DNA of 64,000 nucleotides. Source: an uncultured Flavobacteriaceae bacterium (GTDB taxonomy: Bacteria; Bacteroidota; Bacteroidia; Flavobacteriales; Flavobacteriaceae). Positions 31,818-39,731 of the stretch are shown here, piece by piece. The stretch covers positions 62,001-126,000 of the forward strand of contig CASIAE010000008.1 in NCBI GenBank assembly GCA_949372605.1, given 5' to 3'. The first letter of the stretch is position 1, and every line of letters starts with the position of its first letter. Both the position numbers and the translations under genes were made by a program. The notes below the pieces were generated by a model, which was given only the letters and a program-made list of their open reading frames with translations, was not told the origin of the DNA and made no database searches.

Positions 31818-32825
31818 CTACCAATTGATCATTACGCTACCCCAAGTAAAACCACTTCCAAAAGCAGCAAGGACAACCTTGCCCCCTTCTTTTACTTTTC
31901 CTGCTTCCCAAGCCTCTGTTAAAGCAATAGGAATTGACGCAGCGGTTGTGTTTCCGTATTTCTGAATGTTATTGTAAACTTGATCATCACTCAACCTAAA
32001 TTTTCTCTGAATGAATTGAGCAATTCTCAAATTTGCTTGATGCGGAATTAAAAGATCAATATCTTTTGACTCCCATCCATTTTTTTCCAAGCCCTCATTG
32101 ATGACTTCTGAGAAACGCGTTACGGCATTTTTAAAAACAAACTGCCCGTTCATGTAGGGATAGAAAGAAATATCATCGGGATTGTTGTCAGCAATAATCT
32201 CAGGAATCCATCGACTTGTGTTAGGGTCTATAATCGATAACTCCTTTGCGTGTTCTCCTTCCGAATGAAGATGAGAAGACATTATTCCTTTAGATAAATC
32301 TGTTTCTCTAGAGACTACAGCAGCACCAGCGCCATCGCCAAAAATCACAGAAACCCCTCTACCTCGAGTGGTCATGTCTAAACCTCCAGATTGATTTTCA
32401 GATCCAATCACAAGGACGTTTTTATACATTCCTGTTTTTACAAATTGATCCGCAGTCGACATGGCATAAACAAAGCCAGAACATTGTGTTCTTATGTCCA
32501 TGGCAGGACAAGTGGGTATGCCTAATTCTTCTTGAACAATCACGCCTGAACCTGGAAAGTAATAATCAGGGCTTAATGTTGCAAATAAGATCAATTCAAT
32601 ATCATTGGTCGCAATTCCTGCACGCTTAATGGCAATTTTGGCAGCCTTAACTCCCATTTTTGCAGTAGAGTTCCCATCTCCTTTTTTGATGTGTCTGCGT
32701 TGCTCAATACCAGTTCTTTCAATAATCCAATCACTGGAAGTGTTCATCATTTTTGACAAATCGTCATTGGTAACTATATTTTCAGGGACATACATCCCAA
32801 GCCCAGAGATTCTAGAATTATACAT
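31818..32825 (-). CDS. 3-oxoacyl-ACP synthase III (FabH) family protein
   Basis: 335 aa thiolase-fold condensing enzyme. The catalytic triad is intact: Cys115 (RTQCSGFVY), His261 (LIPHQANLRIAQF) and Asn291 (KYGNTTAAS). The C-terminus GSGFTWGSVMINW is typical. Because it is grouped with a UbiB-like kinase and a TetR regulator rather than with fatty-acid genes such as plsX/acpP/fabF, it may be a paralogue serving a specialised lipid or ketoacyl product rather than the housekeeping initiator. It is 77 bases downstream of the AarF-like gene and directly upstream of the CoA-binding frame. Confidence 0.88.
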   Translation of the reverse strand: MYNSRISGLGMYVPENIVTNDDLSKMMNTSSDWIIERTGIEQRRHIKKGDGNSTAKMGVKAAKIAIKRAGIATNDIELILFATLSPDYYFPGSGVIVQEELGIPTCPAMDIRTQCSGFVYAMSTADQFVKTGMYKNVLVIGSENQSGGLDMTTRGRGVSVIFGDGAGAAVVSRETDLSKGIMSSHLHSEGEHAKELSIIDPNTSRWIPEIIADNNPDDISFYPYMNGQFVFKNAVTRFSEVINEGLEKNGWESKDIDLLIPHQANLRIAQFIQRKFRLSDDQVYNNIQKYGNTTAASIPIALTEAWEAGKVKEGGKVVLAAFGSGFTWGSVMINW

Positions 32826-32902
32826 TAATAAATGTTTTTTTGCAATTTAACGAAATCATTAAATAAACCTTAGTTTTTTTATTAAAACCAACGTGGATAG
32901 AA

Positions 32903-34213
32903 TTAGATGTAATTTAAGTAATTCTCGGTTTTAACTTTAGCCTTAAGGTCGAAAAGTAAATTATACAAGCCGAAAAATGTTCGGTTAATATAGAGAAAAT
33001 GTTTAGAGCCTCTGTTCCCATTCATTTTACGAATGCGTTTGTCTGTTGACAATTCTTCGCTGAGAGAATTTATTAATTTCCAGAATGCACTGTCACCAAA
33101 GTCAAAGTCATCTTTAGTAAACGGAAGGGTCAACACCCTCATCATTCTCCCAAAAAGCTGTGTAAAATAGTCTATTTCCTCTGGAGTATCGTCTGCTTTT
33201 AAAATTTCTAAATCTCTCAAAATATCTTTAAACTTTTCTGGATCCTCCGAAAATTGATGTTTAGGCAACTCGAAATAAGGCTCATAAAATTCGTCAGGGA
33301 TTTCTTTTACGCAACCAAAATCTAAAGCAATTAACTTAAAGGCAGAATTGATTAGAAAATTTCCAGGGTGAGGGTCGGCATGTACTTTTTTCAAAACATG
33401 AATTTGGAACATATAAAAATCCCATAATGTTTGTCCTAGCAAATCGTTTTGTTCTTGTGAACTGCTTTCTTGAGCAGCATGTTCAGAGAGGTGCTTGCCT
33501 TGCATCCAATCCATGGTTAAAATCTTCCCTCCTGACAGTTCTGGATAATACTTTGGAAATAATAAGTCGGGAATCACTTTACACTTATCAGCAATCCATT
33601 CGCTCTGCTTTAACTCGAGTTCATAATCCGTCTCTTCCAAAAGTTTACCCTCAACTTCCTTAAAATATTTGTCCGTATCCGTTCCCTTAAGATTAAACAT
33701 CTTTAAAGCAACGGGTTTTATCATCGTCAAGTCAGAACTTATACTGCTGGCAACGCCAGGGTATTGAATTTTAACCGCTAGATCTTTTCCGTTTTTAGTT
33801 GCTTTGTGAACTTGTCCTATGCTTGCCGCATTAACAGATTCTGCAGTAAAAGTGTCAAATATACTTTCAGGATCAGCTCCAAAATACTTTCTGATTAGCT
33901 TTCGAACCAAAGGGGCTGATAAAGGAGGAACTGAAAACTGCGATAAACTAAATTGATCAACATAGGCTTTGGGGAGAAGGTTTTTTTCCATGCTCAACAT
34001 CTGAGCAACTTTGAGGGCACTTCCTTTTAAACGCTTTAAAGAATCATAGATGTCTTTTGCGTTGTCTTCGTCTAATTGATCGCGTGTTAGGTCTTTGTTG
34101 AATGCTTTTTCTCCATAATATTTTATGTAGTTGCCCCCTAATTTTATACCAGTTGAAACTAAACTTCCTGCTCTTGCAATTTTACGGGTGGGAATATTAT
34201 CCAGTGATTTCAA
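32903..34213 (-). CDS. AarF/UbiB (ABC1) atypical kinase family protein
   Basis: 436 aa. UbiB signatures are the K-rich KxGQ-like region KGSALKVAQMLSME (about 60-74), ALA-rich loop equivalent SVNAASIGQVHKA, VKIQYPGV (ATP-binding Lys), EETDYELE, HADPHPGNFLI (catalytic loop) and ALDFGCVKEIP (metal-binding DFG). Family members support quinone or lipid biosynthesis through ATPase/kinase-like activity. No clear C-terminal membrane helices were seen, unlike E. coli UbiB. Its start overlaps the TetR stop by 4 bases, giving a coupled TetR-AarF-FabH set. Confidence 0.9.
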   Translation of the reverse strand: MKSLDNIPTRKIARAGSLVSTGIKLGGNYIKYYGEKAFNKDLTRDQLDEDNAKDIYDSLKRLKGSALKVAQMLSMEKNLLPKAYVDQFSLSQFSVPPLSAPLVRKLIRKYFGADPESIFDTFTAESVNAASIGQVHKATKNGKDLAVKIQYPGVASSISSDLTMIKPVALKMFNLKGTDTDKYFKEVEGKLLEETDYELELKQSEWIADKCKVIPDLLFPKYYPELSGGKILTMDWMQGKHLSEHAAQESSSQEQNDLLGQTLWDFYMFQIHVLKKVHADPHPGNFLINSAFKLIALDFGCVKEIPDEFYEPYFELPKHQFSEDPEKFKDILRDLEILKADDTPEEIDYFTQLFGRMMRVLTLPFTKDDFDFGDSAFWKLINSLSEELSTDKRIRKMNGNRGSKHFLYINRTFFGLYNLLFDLKAKVKTENYLNYI

Positions 34214-34866
34214 TTAAATACAAATTTTTCTTTCCACAAAAACTTTCCAAAATCAACTAAGGTGCCAAGGGGCGTATTGTCAAACAAATCAAAAGCCGTT
34301 TGGACTGATTTCTCAATCGCTTGGTCTGTTTTCTCAAAATCAACCGAAGTATCATTAATCCAGAATTTTATCAAAAAAGCGAATTGTATCCAAGCGCCTT
34401 CTGAAAATATTTTCGGAGGATGCTGAAGGTAAGATTCATTTTTATTGGCGTTTCCTGTATCGATTAGGTCTTCAGCAAAGTCTTTAAATGAACTTCTCAT
34501 CTTACTAAGCTGTGACATTTTAACCATATTCGATTGATGAGAGGATAAAGAGAAGAGAACATAACTTCTATTGAGAAGCAATACTTCAAAAAAGGTGAAA
34601 TAAAATGAAAGTAATTTGTCTTTTGGCGAAGAGTTTTCAAAAGTTGCATCTTTTTCTAAAAGTCCCATCGCATTGTCATAGAAAAATTCCCAAATTTGAG
34701 CTTTGACGGCATCTAAAGAACCAAAATGCTTGTAAAAAGTTTTTTCTTCAATATTATTTTCCTTACAGAACTTAAATACAGACAATGGAAAAGCCTCTTT
34801 TTCAAGCGTCGTATCAATAAATACAGTCAGAACCGCTTCTTTTAGTTTCTCTTCTTTTTTACTCAT
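34210..34866 (-). CDS. TetR/AcrR-like transcriptional regulator
   Basis: 218 aa. The N-terminal helix-turn-helix covers about residues 1-60, with FKFCKENNIEEKTFYKHFGS as the turn and recognition helix (the TFYKHFGS motif is diagnostic). The ligand domain is all-helical and ends FGKFLWKEKFVFN. It heads the operon with the AarF-like and FabH-like genes, so it probably autoregulates it. The ligand may be an acyl-CoA or related lipid signal, by analogy with TetR regulators beside lipid genes (inference). Confidence 0.85.
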   Translation of the reverse strand: MSKKEEKLKEAVLTVFIDTTLEKEAFPLSVFKFCKENNIEEKTFYKHFGSLDAVKAQIWEFFYDNAMGLLEKDATFENSSPKDKLLSFYFTFFEVLLLNRSYVLFSLSSHQSNMVKMSQLSKMRSSFKDFAEDLIDTGNANKNESYLQHPPKIFSEGAWIQFAFLIKFWINDTSVDFEKTDQAIEKSVQTAFDLFDNTPLGTLVDFGKFLWKEKFVFN

Positions 34867-34887
34867 AGTTGAAATTAATTATATCTT

Positions 34888-34895
34888 CAAATTTA
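34888..34895 (-). promoter_or_regulatory. Candidate -7 box for the TetR-AarF-FabH operon
   Basis: TAAATTTG on the minus strand, an exact TAnnTTTG match, 21 bases before the TetR ATG. No clear TTTG -33 box at 18-21 bases. Motif inference. Confidence 0.45.
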
Positions 34896-35010
34896 CGAAT
34901 TGTTTATTCTTTTAATGATAAATTAAAACAAAAAAATATGTCAATGTGTCATTAATATTCAATTGGTACTTTATTTGCCATTTACTTTTAAACAATTAAA
35001 ATTTACAATA

Positions 35011-36885
35011 ATGACAAATGGTAAAATCAACGTTTCTGTTGAAAACATATTCCCTTTAATAAAAAAATTCCTTTACAGCGATCATGAGATCTTTTTAAGA
35101 GAATTAATTTCTAATGCCACGGATGCGACCAGCAAACTCTCACACATGAGTAGCCTTGGGGAAGTAACGGGAGAAATTGGTTCTCCACAAATTGAAGTTA
35201 AAATTGACAAGAAGAGTAAGAAAATTCATGTCATTGACCAAGGCGTTGGTATGACTGCCGATGAAGTCAGTAAATATATTAATGAAGTTGCTTTTTCTGG
35301 AGCTGAAGAATTTTTAGAAAAATACAAAGACAGCGCCAAGGATTCGGGAATTATAGGACATTTTGGCTTGGGCTTTTATTCTGCTTTTATGGTAGCAGAA
35401 AAAGTTGAGATCATCACTAAGTCTTTTAAAGACGAACCTGCAGTTCATTGGACGTGTGATGGATCACCAGAATTCACTTTAGAAGATTCAGACAAAAAAG
35501 AGAGAGGAACCGAAATCATCTTGCATGTTGCATCGGATTCAAAAGAGTTTTTGGAAGAAAGCAGAATCAAAGGATTACTTGAGAAGTACAACAAATTCAT
35601 GCCTTTTCCCATTAAATTTGGAACACGTGAAGAGTCACTATCCCTTCCGGAGGATGCTGAAAAAGATGCTGTCGCTGAAAAAATAACCGTTGATAATATT
35701 GTAAACATCACCAGCCCTGCTTGGACTAAAGCTCCGGCAGAACTAAAAGAAGATGACTACAAGTCGTTCTACAGAGAATTGTATCCAATGCAATTTGAAG
35801 AGCCACTTTTTAATATCCATTTAAATGTGGATTACCCTTTTAACCTGACAGGAATTTTATATTTCCCAAGAATCACAAATGATCTTAGCGTCCAAAAAGA
35901 TAAAATTCAATTGTACCAAAATCAAGTTTTTGTAACAGATAATGTAGATGGCATTGTCCCAGAATTCCTAACCCTTCTTCGAGGAGTGATTGACTCACCA
36001 GATATTCCATTGAATGTTTCGAGAAGTTATCTTCAGGCAGACGGTGCGGTTAAAAAAATAAGTAATTACATCACCCGAAAGGTGGCTGACAAACTTAACA
36101 GTCTCTTTAAGAAAGACAGAGCAGGCTACGAGGAAAAATGGAACGACATCAAAGTCGTGATTGAATATGGAATGTTGACAGAAGACAAGTTTTTCGAAAA
36201 AGGAGATAAATTCATGCTTTTCCCTACTACGGATGGTGATTATTTAAACTACGAGGAATTAGAAACTACAATTAAAGAAAGTCAGACCAACAAAGAGGGG
36301 AAGATGATTCTACTTTATGCTTCTGACAAAGAAGAGCAGCATAGTTATATTAAAATGGCAACTGACAAAGGTTATAAAGTGTTGTTGTTGGACTCTCCTA
36401 TCATTTCACATTTGATTCAGAAATTAGAAGGTAGTAAAGAAAATATTTCTTTTTCAAGAGTTGATGGAGATGCTATTGAAAACCTTATTAAAAAGGATGA
36501 GACCGCTATTTCTAAACTTTCTGATGAAGAAAAAGAAAAGCTTAAACCCATTTTGGAGAAAGTCATTCCATCGGAGAAATACACCATTCAATTGGAGGCA
36601 ATGGACAGTCAGGCTCTTCCCTTTGTTTTGACACAGCCCGAATTTATGAGACGAATGAAAGAAATGCAACAAGGTGGAGGAATGATGGGAGCATTTCCTG
36701 AAATGTATACCCTTTTGGTCAATACCAATCATAAGTTGACCAGTGAAATTCTAAATACTAAAACCGCGAAAAAGAGAGAAGGTCTAATCAAGCAAGCGTT
36801 AGATTTAGCGCGTCTTTCTCAAAATCTTTTAAAAGGTGAAGAATTGACGCAATTCATTCAACGCAGTGTTGGATTAATTAAATAG
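35011..36885 (+). CDS. htpG: Chaperone protein HtpG (Hsp90)
   Basis: ATP-dependent Hsp90 chaperone of the cytoplasm. 624 aa from ATG 35011 (MTNGKINVSVENIFPLIKKF); in-frame codons upstream to 34963 are not part of the family. The N-terminal GHKL ATPase has LYSDHEIFLRELISNATDA, DQGVGMTADE, and GIIGHFGLGFYSAFMVA. In the middle domain PLNVSRSYLQAD carries the catalytic Arg region. The C-terminal dimerisation domain is reduced but present. A strong terminator follows. It is divergent from the TetR operon. Confidence 0.98.
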   Translation: MTNGKINVSVENIFPLIKKFLYSDHEIFLRELISNATDATSKLSHMSSLGEVTGEIGSPQIEVKIDKKSKKIHVIDQGVGMTADEVSKYINEVAFSGAEEFLEKYKDSAKDSGIIGHFGLGFYSAFMVAEKVEIITKSFKDEPAVHWTCDGSPEFTLEDSDKKERGTEIILHVASDSKEFLEESRIKGLLEKYNKFMPFPIKFGTREESLSLPEDAEKDAVAEKITVDNIVNITSPAWTKAPAELKEDDYKSFYRELYPMQFEEPLFNIHLNVDYPFNLTGILYFPRITNDLSVQKDKIQLYQNQVFVTDNVDGIVPEFLTLLRGVIDSPDIPLNVSRSYLQADGAVKKISNYITRKVADKLNSLFKKDRAGYEEKWNDIKVVIEYGMLTEDKFFEKGDKFMLFPTTDGDYLNYEELETTIKESQTNKEGKMILLYASDKEEQHSYIKMATDKGYKVLLLDSPIISHLIQKLEGSKENISFSRVDGDAIENLIKKDETAISKLSDEEKEKLKPILEKVIPSEKYTIQLEAMDSQALPFVLTQPEFMRRMKEMQQGGGMMGAFPEMYTLLVNTNHKLTSEILNTKTAKKREGLIKQALDLARLSQNLLKGEELTQFIQRSVGLIK

Positions 36886-36894
36886 CTAATTACT

Positions 36895-36919
36895 AAACCG
36901 CCTTCTGGCGGTTTTTTTT
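36895..36919 (+). terminator. Intrinsic terminator after htpG
   Basis: Perfect 8-bp stem AAACCGCC / GGCGGTTT with loop TTCT, merging into a run of eight T (36912-36919). Classic Rho-independent terminator. Confidence 0.93.
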
Positions 36920-36946
36920 ACTTTTGTTTTTAATTATTAAACATTA

Positions 36947-37552
36947 ATGGCAAACTTGTTTTTAAATACTGCACCTTGGGCACCCGAATTACCCGACGCT
37001 AAAATGCGCTATTTTGAAAGTTTCATTCCTAAAGAAATTGCCGACGATTATTACAATACGCTACTGGAAAATATTCCTTGGCAACAAGATGACATCACTG
37101 TTTTCGGAAAAACACACCCACAACCCCGACTGACCTCACTTCACAGTTCCAGGCTTAAAAGCTACACTTATTCTGGCATTAAGATGCTTCCAAACCCGAT
37201 GACAGAGGAGTTGTCCGCAATCAAAAAAAAATTGGAAGGTGTATCAGAAATTAATTTCAACAGTGTACTAATCAATCTTTATCGAAGCGGAAAAGACAGC
37301 AATGGGTGGCATGCTGACAATGAAAAAGAATTAGGCAAACACCCTGTCATTGCTTCTTTGAGCTTTGGGGCGTCAAGATTTTTTCATTTAAAACACAGAA
37401 CCCAAAAGGAAGCAAAATTAAAATTTGAACTCGAGCACGGTAGCTTACTTCTAATGGAGGGGGGCATGCAAGAAAATTGGCTCCATCAAATTTCGAAAAC
37501 AGCCAGAGAAGTAAAACCAAGAATAAACTTGACGTTTAGAAAGATCATCTGA
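36947..37552 (+). CDS. AlkB-like 2-oxoglutarate/Fe(II) dioxygenase
   Basis: 201 aa, double-stranded beta-helix dioxygenase. Iron ligands His122 and Asp124 (GWHADNE) and His180 (NWLHQI), with the 2-oxoglutarate Arg in PRINLTFR (Arg192). FGKTHPQPRLTSLH and YSGIKMLPNPM form the nucleotide-recognition lid seen in DNA-repair AlkB homologues (ALKBH2/3-like), so oxidative demethylation of alkylated DNA or RNA is likely. It stands alone between the htpG terminator and the lipoprotein gene. Confidence 0.9.
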   Translation: MANLFLNTAPWAPELPDAKMRYFESFIPKEIADDYYNTLLENIPWQQDDITVFGKTHPQPRLTSLHSSRLKSYTYSGIKMLPNPMTEELSAIKKKLEGVSEINFNSVLINLYRSGKDSNGWHADNEKELGKHPVIASLSFGASRFFHLKHRTQKEAKLKFELEHGSLLLMEGGMQENWLHQISKTAREVKPRINLTFRKII

Positions 37553-37592
37553 AAGTGTGACTTTTGATCCGTTTACTAAAAATCATTTTGAT

Positions 37593-37600
37593 TACATTTG
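37593..37600 (+). promoter_or_regulatory. Candidate -7 box for the DUF4369 lipoprotein gene
   Basis: TACATTTG matches TAnnTTTG and lies 20 bases before the ATG at 37621. GTTT at 37571-37574 is a possible weak -33 box. Motif inference only. Confidence 0.4.
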
Positions 37601-37620
37601 TTAAACGTAAAAAACATAAA

Positions 37621-38352
37621 ATGTCAAAAAACAGTATCCTTTACACCCTTCTCGGATTCATTATCATATTAACCGCCTGTAATAACTCATCAACCTTGGG
37701 GAAAAACACCATGGTCGTCAAAGGTCAAATCGAAGGATTGAGGAAAGGAACCGTATACTTACAAAAAATAAAGGACTCTATTTTAATTAACATTGATTCC
37801 ATTACCATAGAGGGAATTCCAAACTTTGAGTTTAAACAAGAGATCAGCACCCCGGAAGTTTACTTCCTCTATCTAAACAAAGAAGACAACGACAGTCTTA
37901 ATGACCGGATTTTGTTTTTTGGAGAGAAAGGAGAAATTGTAATCAATACCCTTCTGAATACTTTTGAGAGTAGTGCTAAAGTAAGAGGGTCTGAAAATCA
38001 AGTATTGCTTCAAGAATACCGTTCAATTTCAAGGAAATTTGATGAACAAAACCTCAATTATGTCAAAGGGTATCTAAACGCAATCCAAACAAAATTGGAT
38101 GATGCTGTAATAGACTCTATACAAACTGGAATAGACAACTTACTCAAAAGAAGGTATCTCTACGCTCTTAACTTTGCTAGTAACAATGGTGACAATGTAA
38201 TCGCACCATACATTGCGCTAACAGAAGTTTATGATGCAAACATCAAGTTGTTAGATACTGTAGCGTCCAAACTTTCTGAAAAAGTCAAAGCTTCTAAATA
38301 TGGTAAAGAGTTATTAAAATTTATTTCGGAAAGAAAACAAGAGGGAGAGTAA
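37621..38352 (+). CDS. DUF4369 lipoprotein lacking the usual thioredoxin domain
   Basis: About 243 aa from ATG 37621 (MSKNSILYTLLGFIIILTAC); upstream in-frame codons would place a charged stretch before the signal. A lipoprotein signal peptide with lipobox ILTAC is followed by a DUF4369-type beta domain (VVKGQIEGLRKGTVYLQKIK, then a strand pattern to about residue 120) and a helical region. In Bacteroidota this architecture normally continues into a TlpA-like thioredoxin domain of about 140 residues. Here the protein stops after KYGKELLKFISERKQEGE, and no thioredoxin CxxC frame follows before the next gene. The shortened form may be natural. Probably outer-membrane or periplasmic; function unknown. 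Confidence 0.8.
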   Translation: MSKNSILYTLLGFIIILTACNNSSTLGKNTMVVKGQIEGLRKGTVYLQKIKDSILINIDSITIEGIPNFEFKQEISTPEVYFLYLNKEDNDSLNDRILFFGEKGEIVINTLLNTFESSAKVRGSENQVLLQEYRSISRKFDEQNLNYVKGYLNAIQTKLDDAVIDSIQTGIDNLLKRRYLYALNFASNNGDNVIAPYIALTEVYDANIKLLDTVASKLSEKVKASKYGKELLKFISERKQEGE

Positions 38353-38354
38353 GC

Positions 38355-38624
38355 TTAGGCTAATTTAGCTAGCTTATCGTTCATTGATCTAATCATTTTA
38401 GTCAATTCTTCACGGATGGCTTTGAATTGTTTTTTAAAACCTCCTCCTTTAACGTGATTGACTTTTTCGATTGTCTTATCAAAAGCAACTATGGCTTCGT
38501 CAATGAGCTTTTCACTCTTCTTCAAATCAGCTTCAGGATGAGACAACTCCCAGATATATACTTCTTCAATAAACCCACCTATATTATTATTGAGTTCTTT
38601 TTTGAAATCTTTAATGCTTGGCAT
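38355..38624 (-). CDS. Small conserved helical protein
   Basis: 89 aa, charged and predicted all-helical, starting MPSIKDFKKELNNNIGGFIEE and ending NDKLAKLA. No signal or membrane segment. The segment WELSHPEADLKKSEKLIDEA and the basic Gly patch KGGGFKKQFK are its most distinctive parts. I recognise it as a kind of small protein common in flavobacteria but know no function. It converges with the DUF4369 lipoprotein (2-base gap) and has a plausible own promoter. Confidence 0.75.
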   Translation of the reverse strand: MPSIKDFKKELNNNIGGFIEEVYIWELSHPEADLKKSEKLIDEAIVAFDKTIEKVNHVKGGGFKKQFKAIREELTKMIRSMNDKLAKLA

Positions 38625-38638
38625 AATTTTATTTTATG

Positions 38639-38671
38639 CAAAGGTACGTAGAATTTAGATTTTGACACAAT
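38639..38671 (-). promoter_or_regulatory. Candidate promoter for the 89-aa protein
   Basis: On the minus strand ATTG (38671-38668), 21-base spacer, TACCTTTG (38646-38639). The -7 box is an exact TAnnTTTG match and ends 15 bases before the ATG. Confidence 0.5.
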
Positions 38672-38699
38672 GTGCCTGTGGCTATTCGTTAAAGAAAAT

Positions 38700-39107
38700 T
38701 TAGCCGCTGTACTTAACAAAGTTCCTAGGTGTTTCATACAAAACCACCTCAATCGTCTTGTCTTTATCTAGATGCTTGACCAATTTATTATAGATTACAA
38801 CCGAAATATTTTCAGCAGTCGGATTTAAATCAAAAAAATCAGGCACTTGAAGATTAAGATTTTTATGATCAAAAGCATCTTCTACTTCTGATTTGATCAG
38901 ATCTTTCAAAACTTTCATGTCCATCACATAACCAGTTTCAGGATCGATTTCGCCTGTTACACTCACGATTAATTCATAATTATGACCATGATAATGAGGA
39001 TTTGCACATTTACCAAAAATGGACTCGTTTTTTGTGTCATCCCATGATTTCACAAATAGTCGGTGTGCAGCATTAAAGTGTGCTTTTCTACTAATTGTTA
39101 CTTTCAT
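38700..39107 (-). CDS. queD: 6-carboxytetrahydropterin synthase (QueD/PTPS family)
   Basis: 135 aa T-fold enzyme. Zinc-binding histidines are in HFNAAHRL (about 9-16) and HYHGHNYEL (about 38-46). The catalytic Cys is in FGKCANPHYHG, and later residues include TGYVMDMKVLK and DHKNLN. ETPRNFVKYSG is the conserved C-terminal region with a Glu. Role: queuosine (7-deazaguanine) pathway, or tetrahydropterin synthesis as the alternative. It overlaps idi by 4 bases. Confidence 0.92.
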   Translation of the reverse strand: MKVTISRKAHFNAAHRLFVKSWDDTKNESIFGKCANPHYHGHNYELIVSVTGEIDPETGYVMDMKVLKDLIKSEVEDAFDHKNLNLQVPDFFDLNPTAENISVVIYNKLVKHLDKDKTIEVVLYETPRNFVKYSG

Positions 39108-39634
39108 TTATTATTATTGTTTTGTGTGTATTCATAAAAACGTTCAAAAATGATTGCAAACCAAACGGTGTAATCTGCTGGATTATGCTTTAGATCCTTT
39201 GAAACCGTCTCCAAGCTAACCCACTTGAAATCGGCTACTTCTTCAAGATTAATAACAGGTTCATTGTTCGAATATCCGATCATAACGTGATCCAATTCAT
39301 GTTCTGTGAGTCCGTTGTCAAAAGGTGCTTTATATGTAAATGTAAAAAGTTCGGTTAAAGGAGCTTCCATTCCCATTTCCTCCATCAAACGTCGATTTCC
39401 TGCCGCCAATGAGGTTTCCCCCTCACGTTGGTGACTGCAACAAGTATTCGTCCAGAGTCCCGGCGAGTGGTATTTAGTCAAGGCACGTTTGTGTAGCAAC
39501 AATGCTCCCTCAGAGTTCAAAATAAAAATTGAAAATGCACGATGCAACAACGCCTTTGCGTGTGCCTCTATCTTCTCCATTGTCCCTATCTGGCGATCTT
39601 GTTGATCAACCAAAATAACTTTCTCTTCATTCAT
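39104..39634 (-). CDS. idi: Isopentenyl-diphosphate delta-isomerase (type I)
   Basis: Interconverts IPP and DMAPP for isoprenoids such as menaquinone and carotenoids. 176 aa Nudix-type fold. Active-site elements are LLLHKRALTKYHSPGLWTNT (Cys in NTCCSHQREGE), the Nudix helix AGNRRLMEEMGMEAP, and the Glu pair in LTEHELDHVMIG. It starts ATG 39634 (MNEEKVILVDQQDRQIG). Its stop overlaps the queD start, so they are co-transcribed although the pathways differ. Confidence 0.95.
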   Translation of the reverse strand: MNEEKVILVDQQDRQIGTMEKIEAHAKALLHRAFSIFILNSEGALLLHKRALTKYHSPGLWTNTCCSHQREGETSLAAGNRRLMEEMGMEAPLTELFTFTYKAPFDNGLTEHELDHVMIGYSNNEPVINLEEVADFKWVSLETVSKDLKHNPADYTVWFAIIFERFYEYTQNNNNK

Positions 39635-39731
39635 TATCCAATCAAATTTACCAAATAATTTACAATAAACCTATTGAATAATTTTTAGTGGAATGATTTT
39701 ATTTATGATATTTTTACTGAAATTAATTTTT

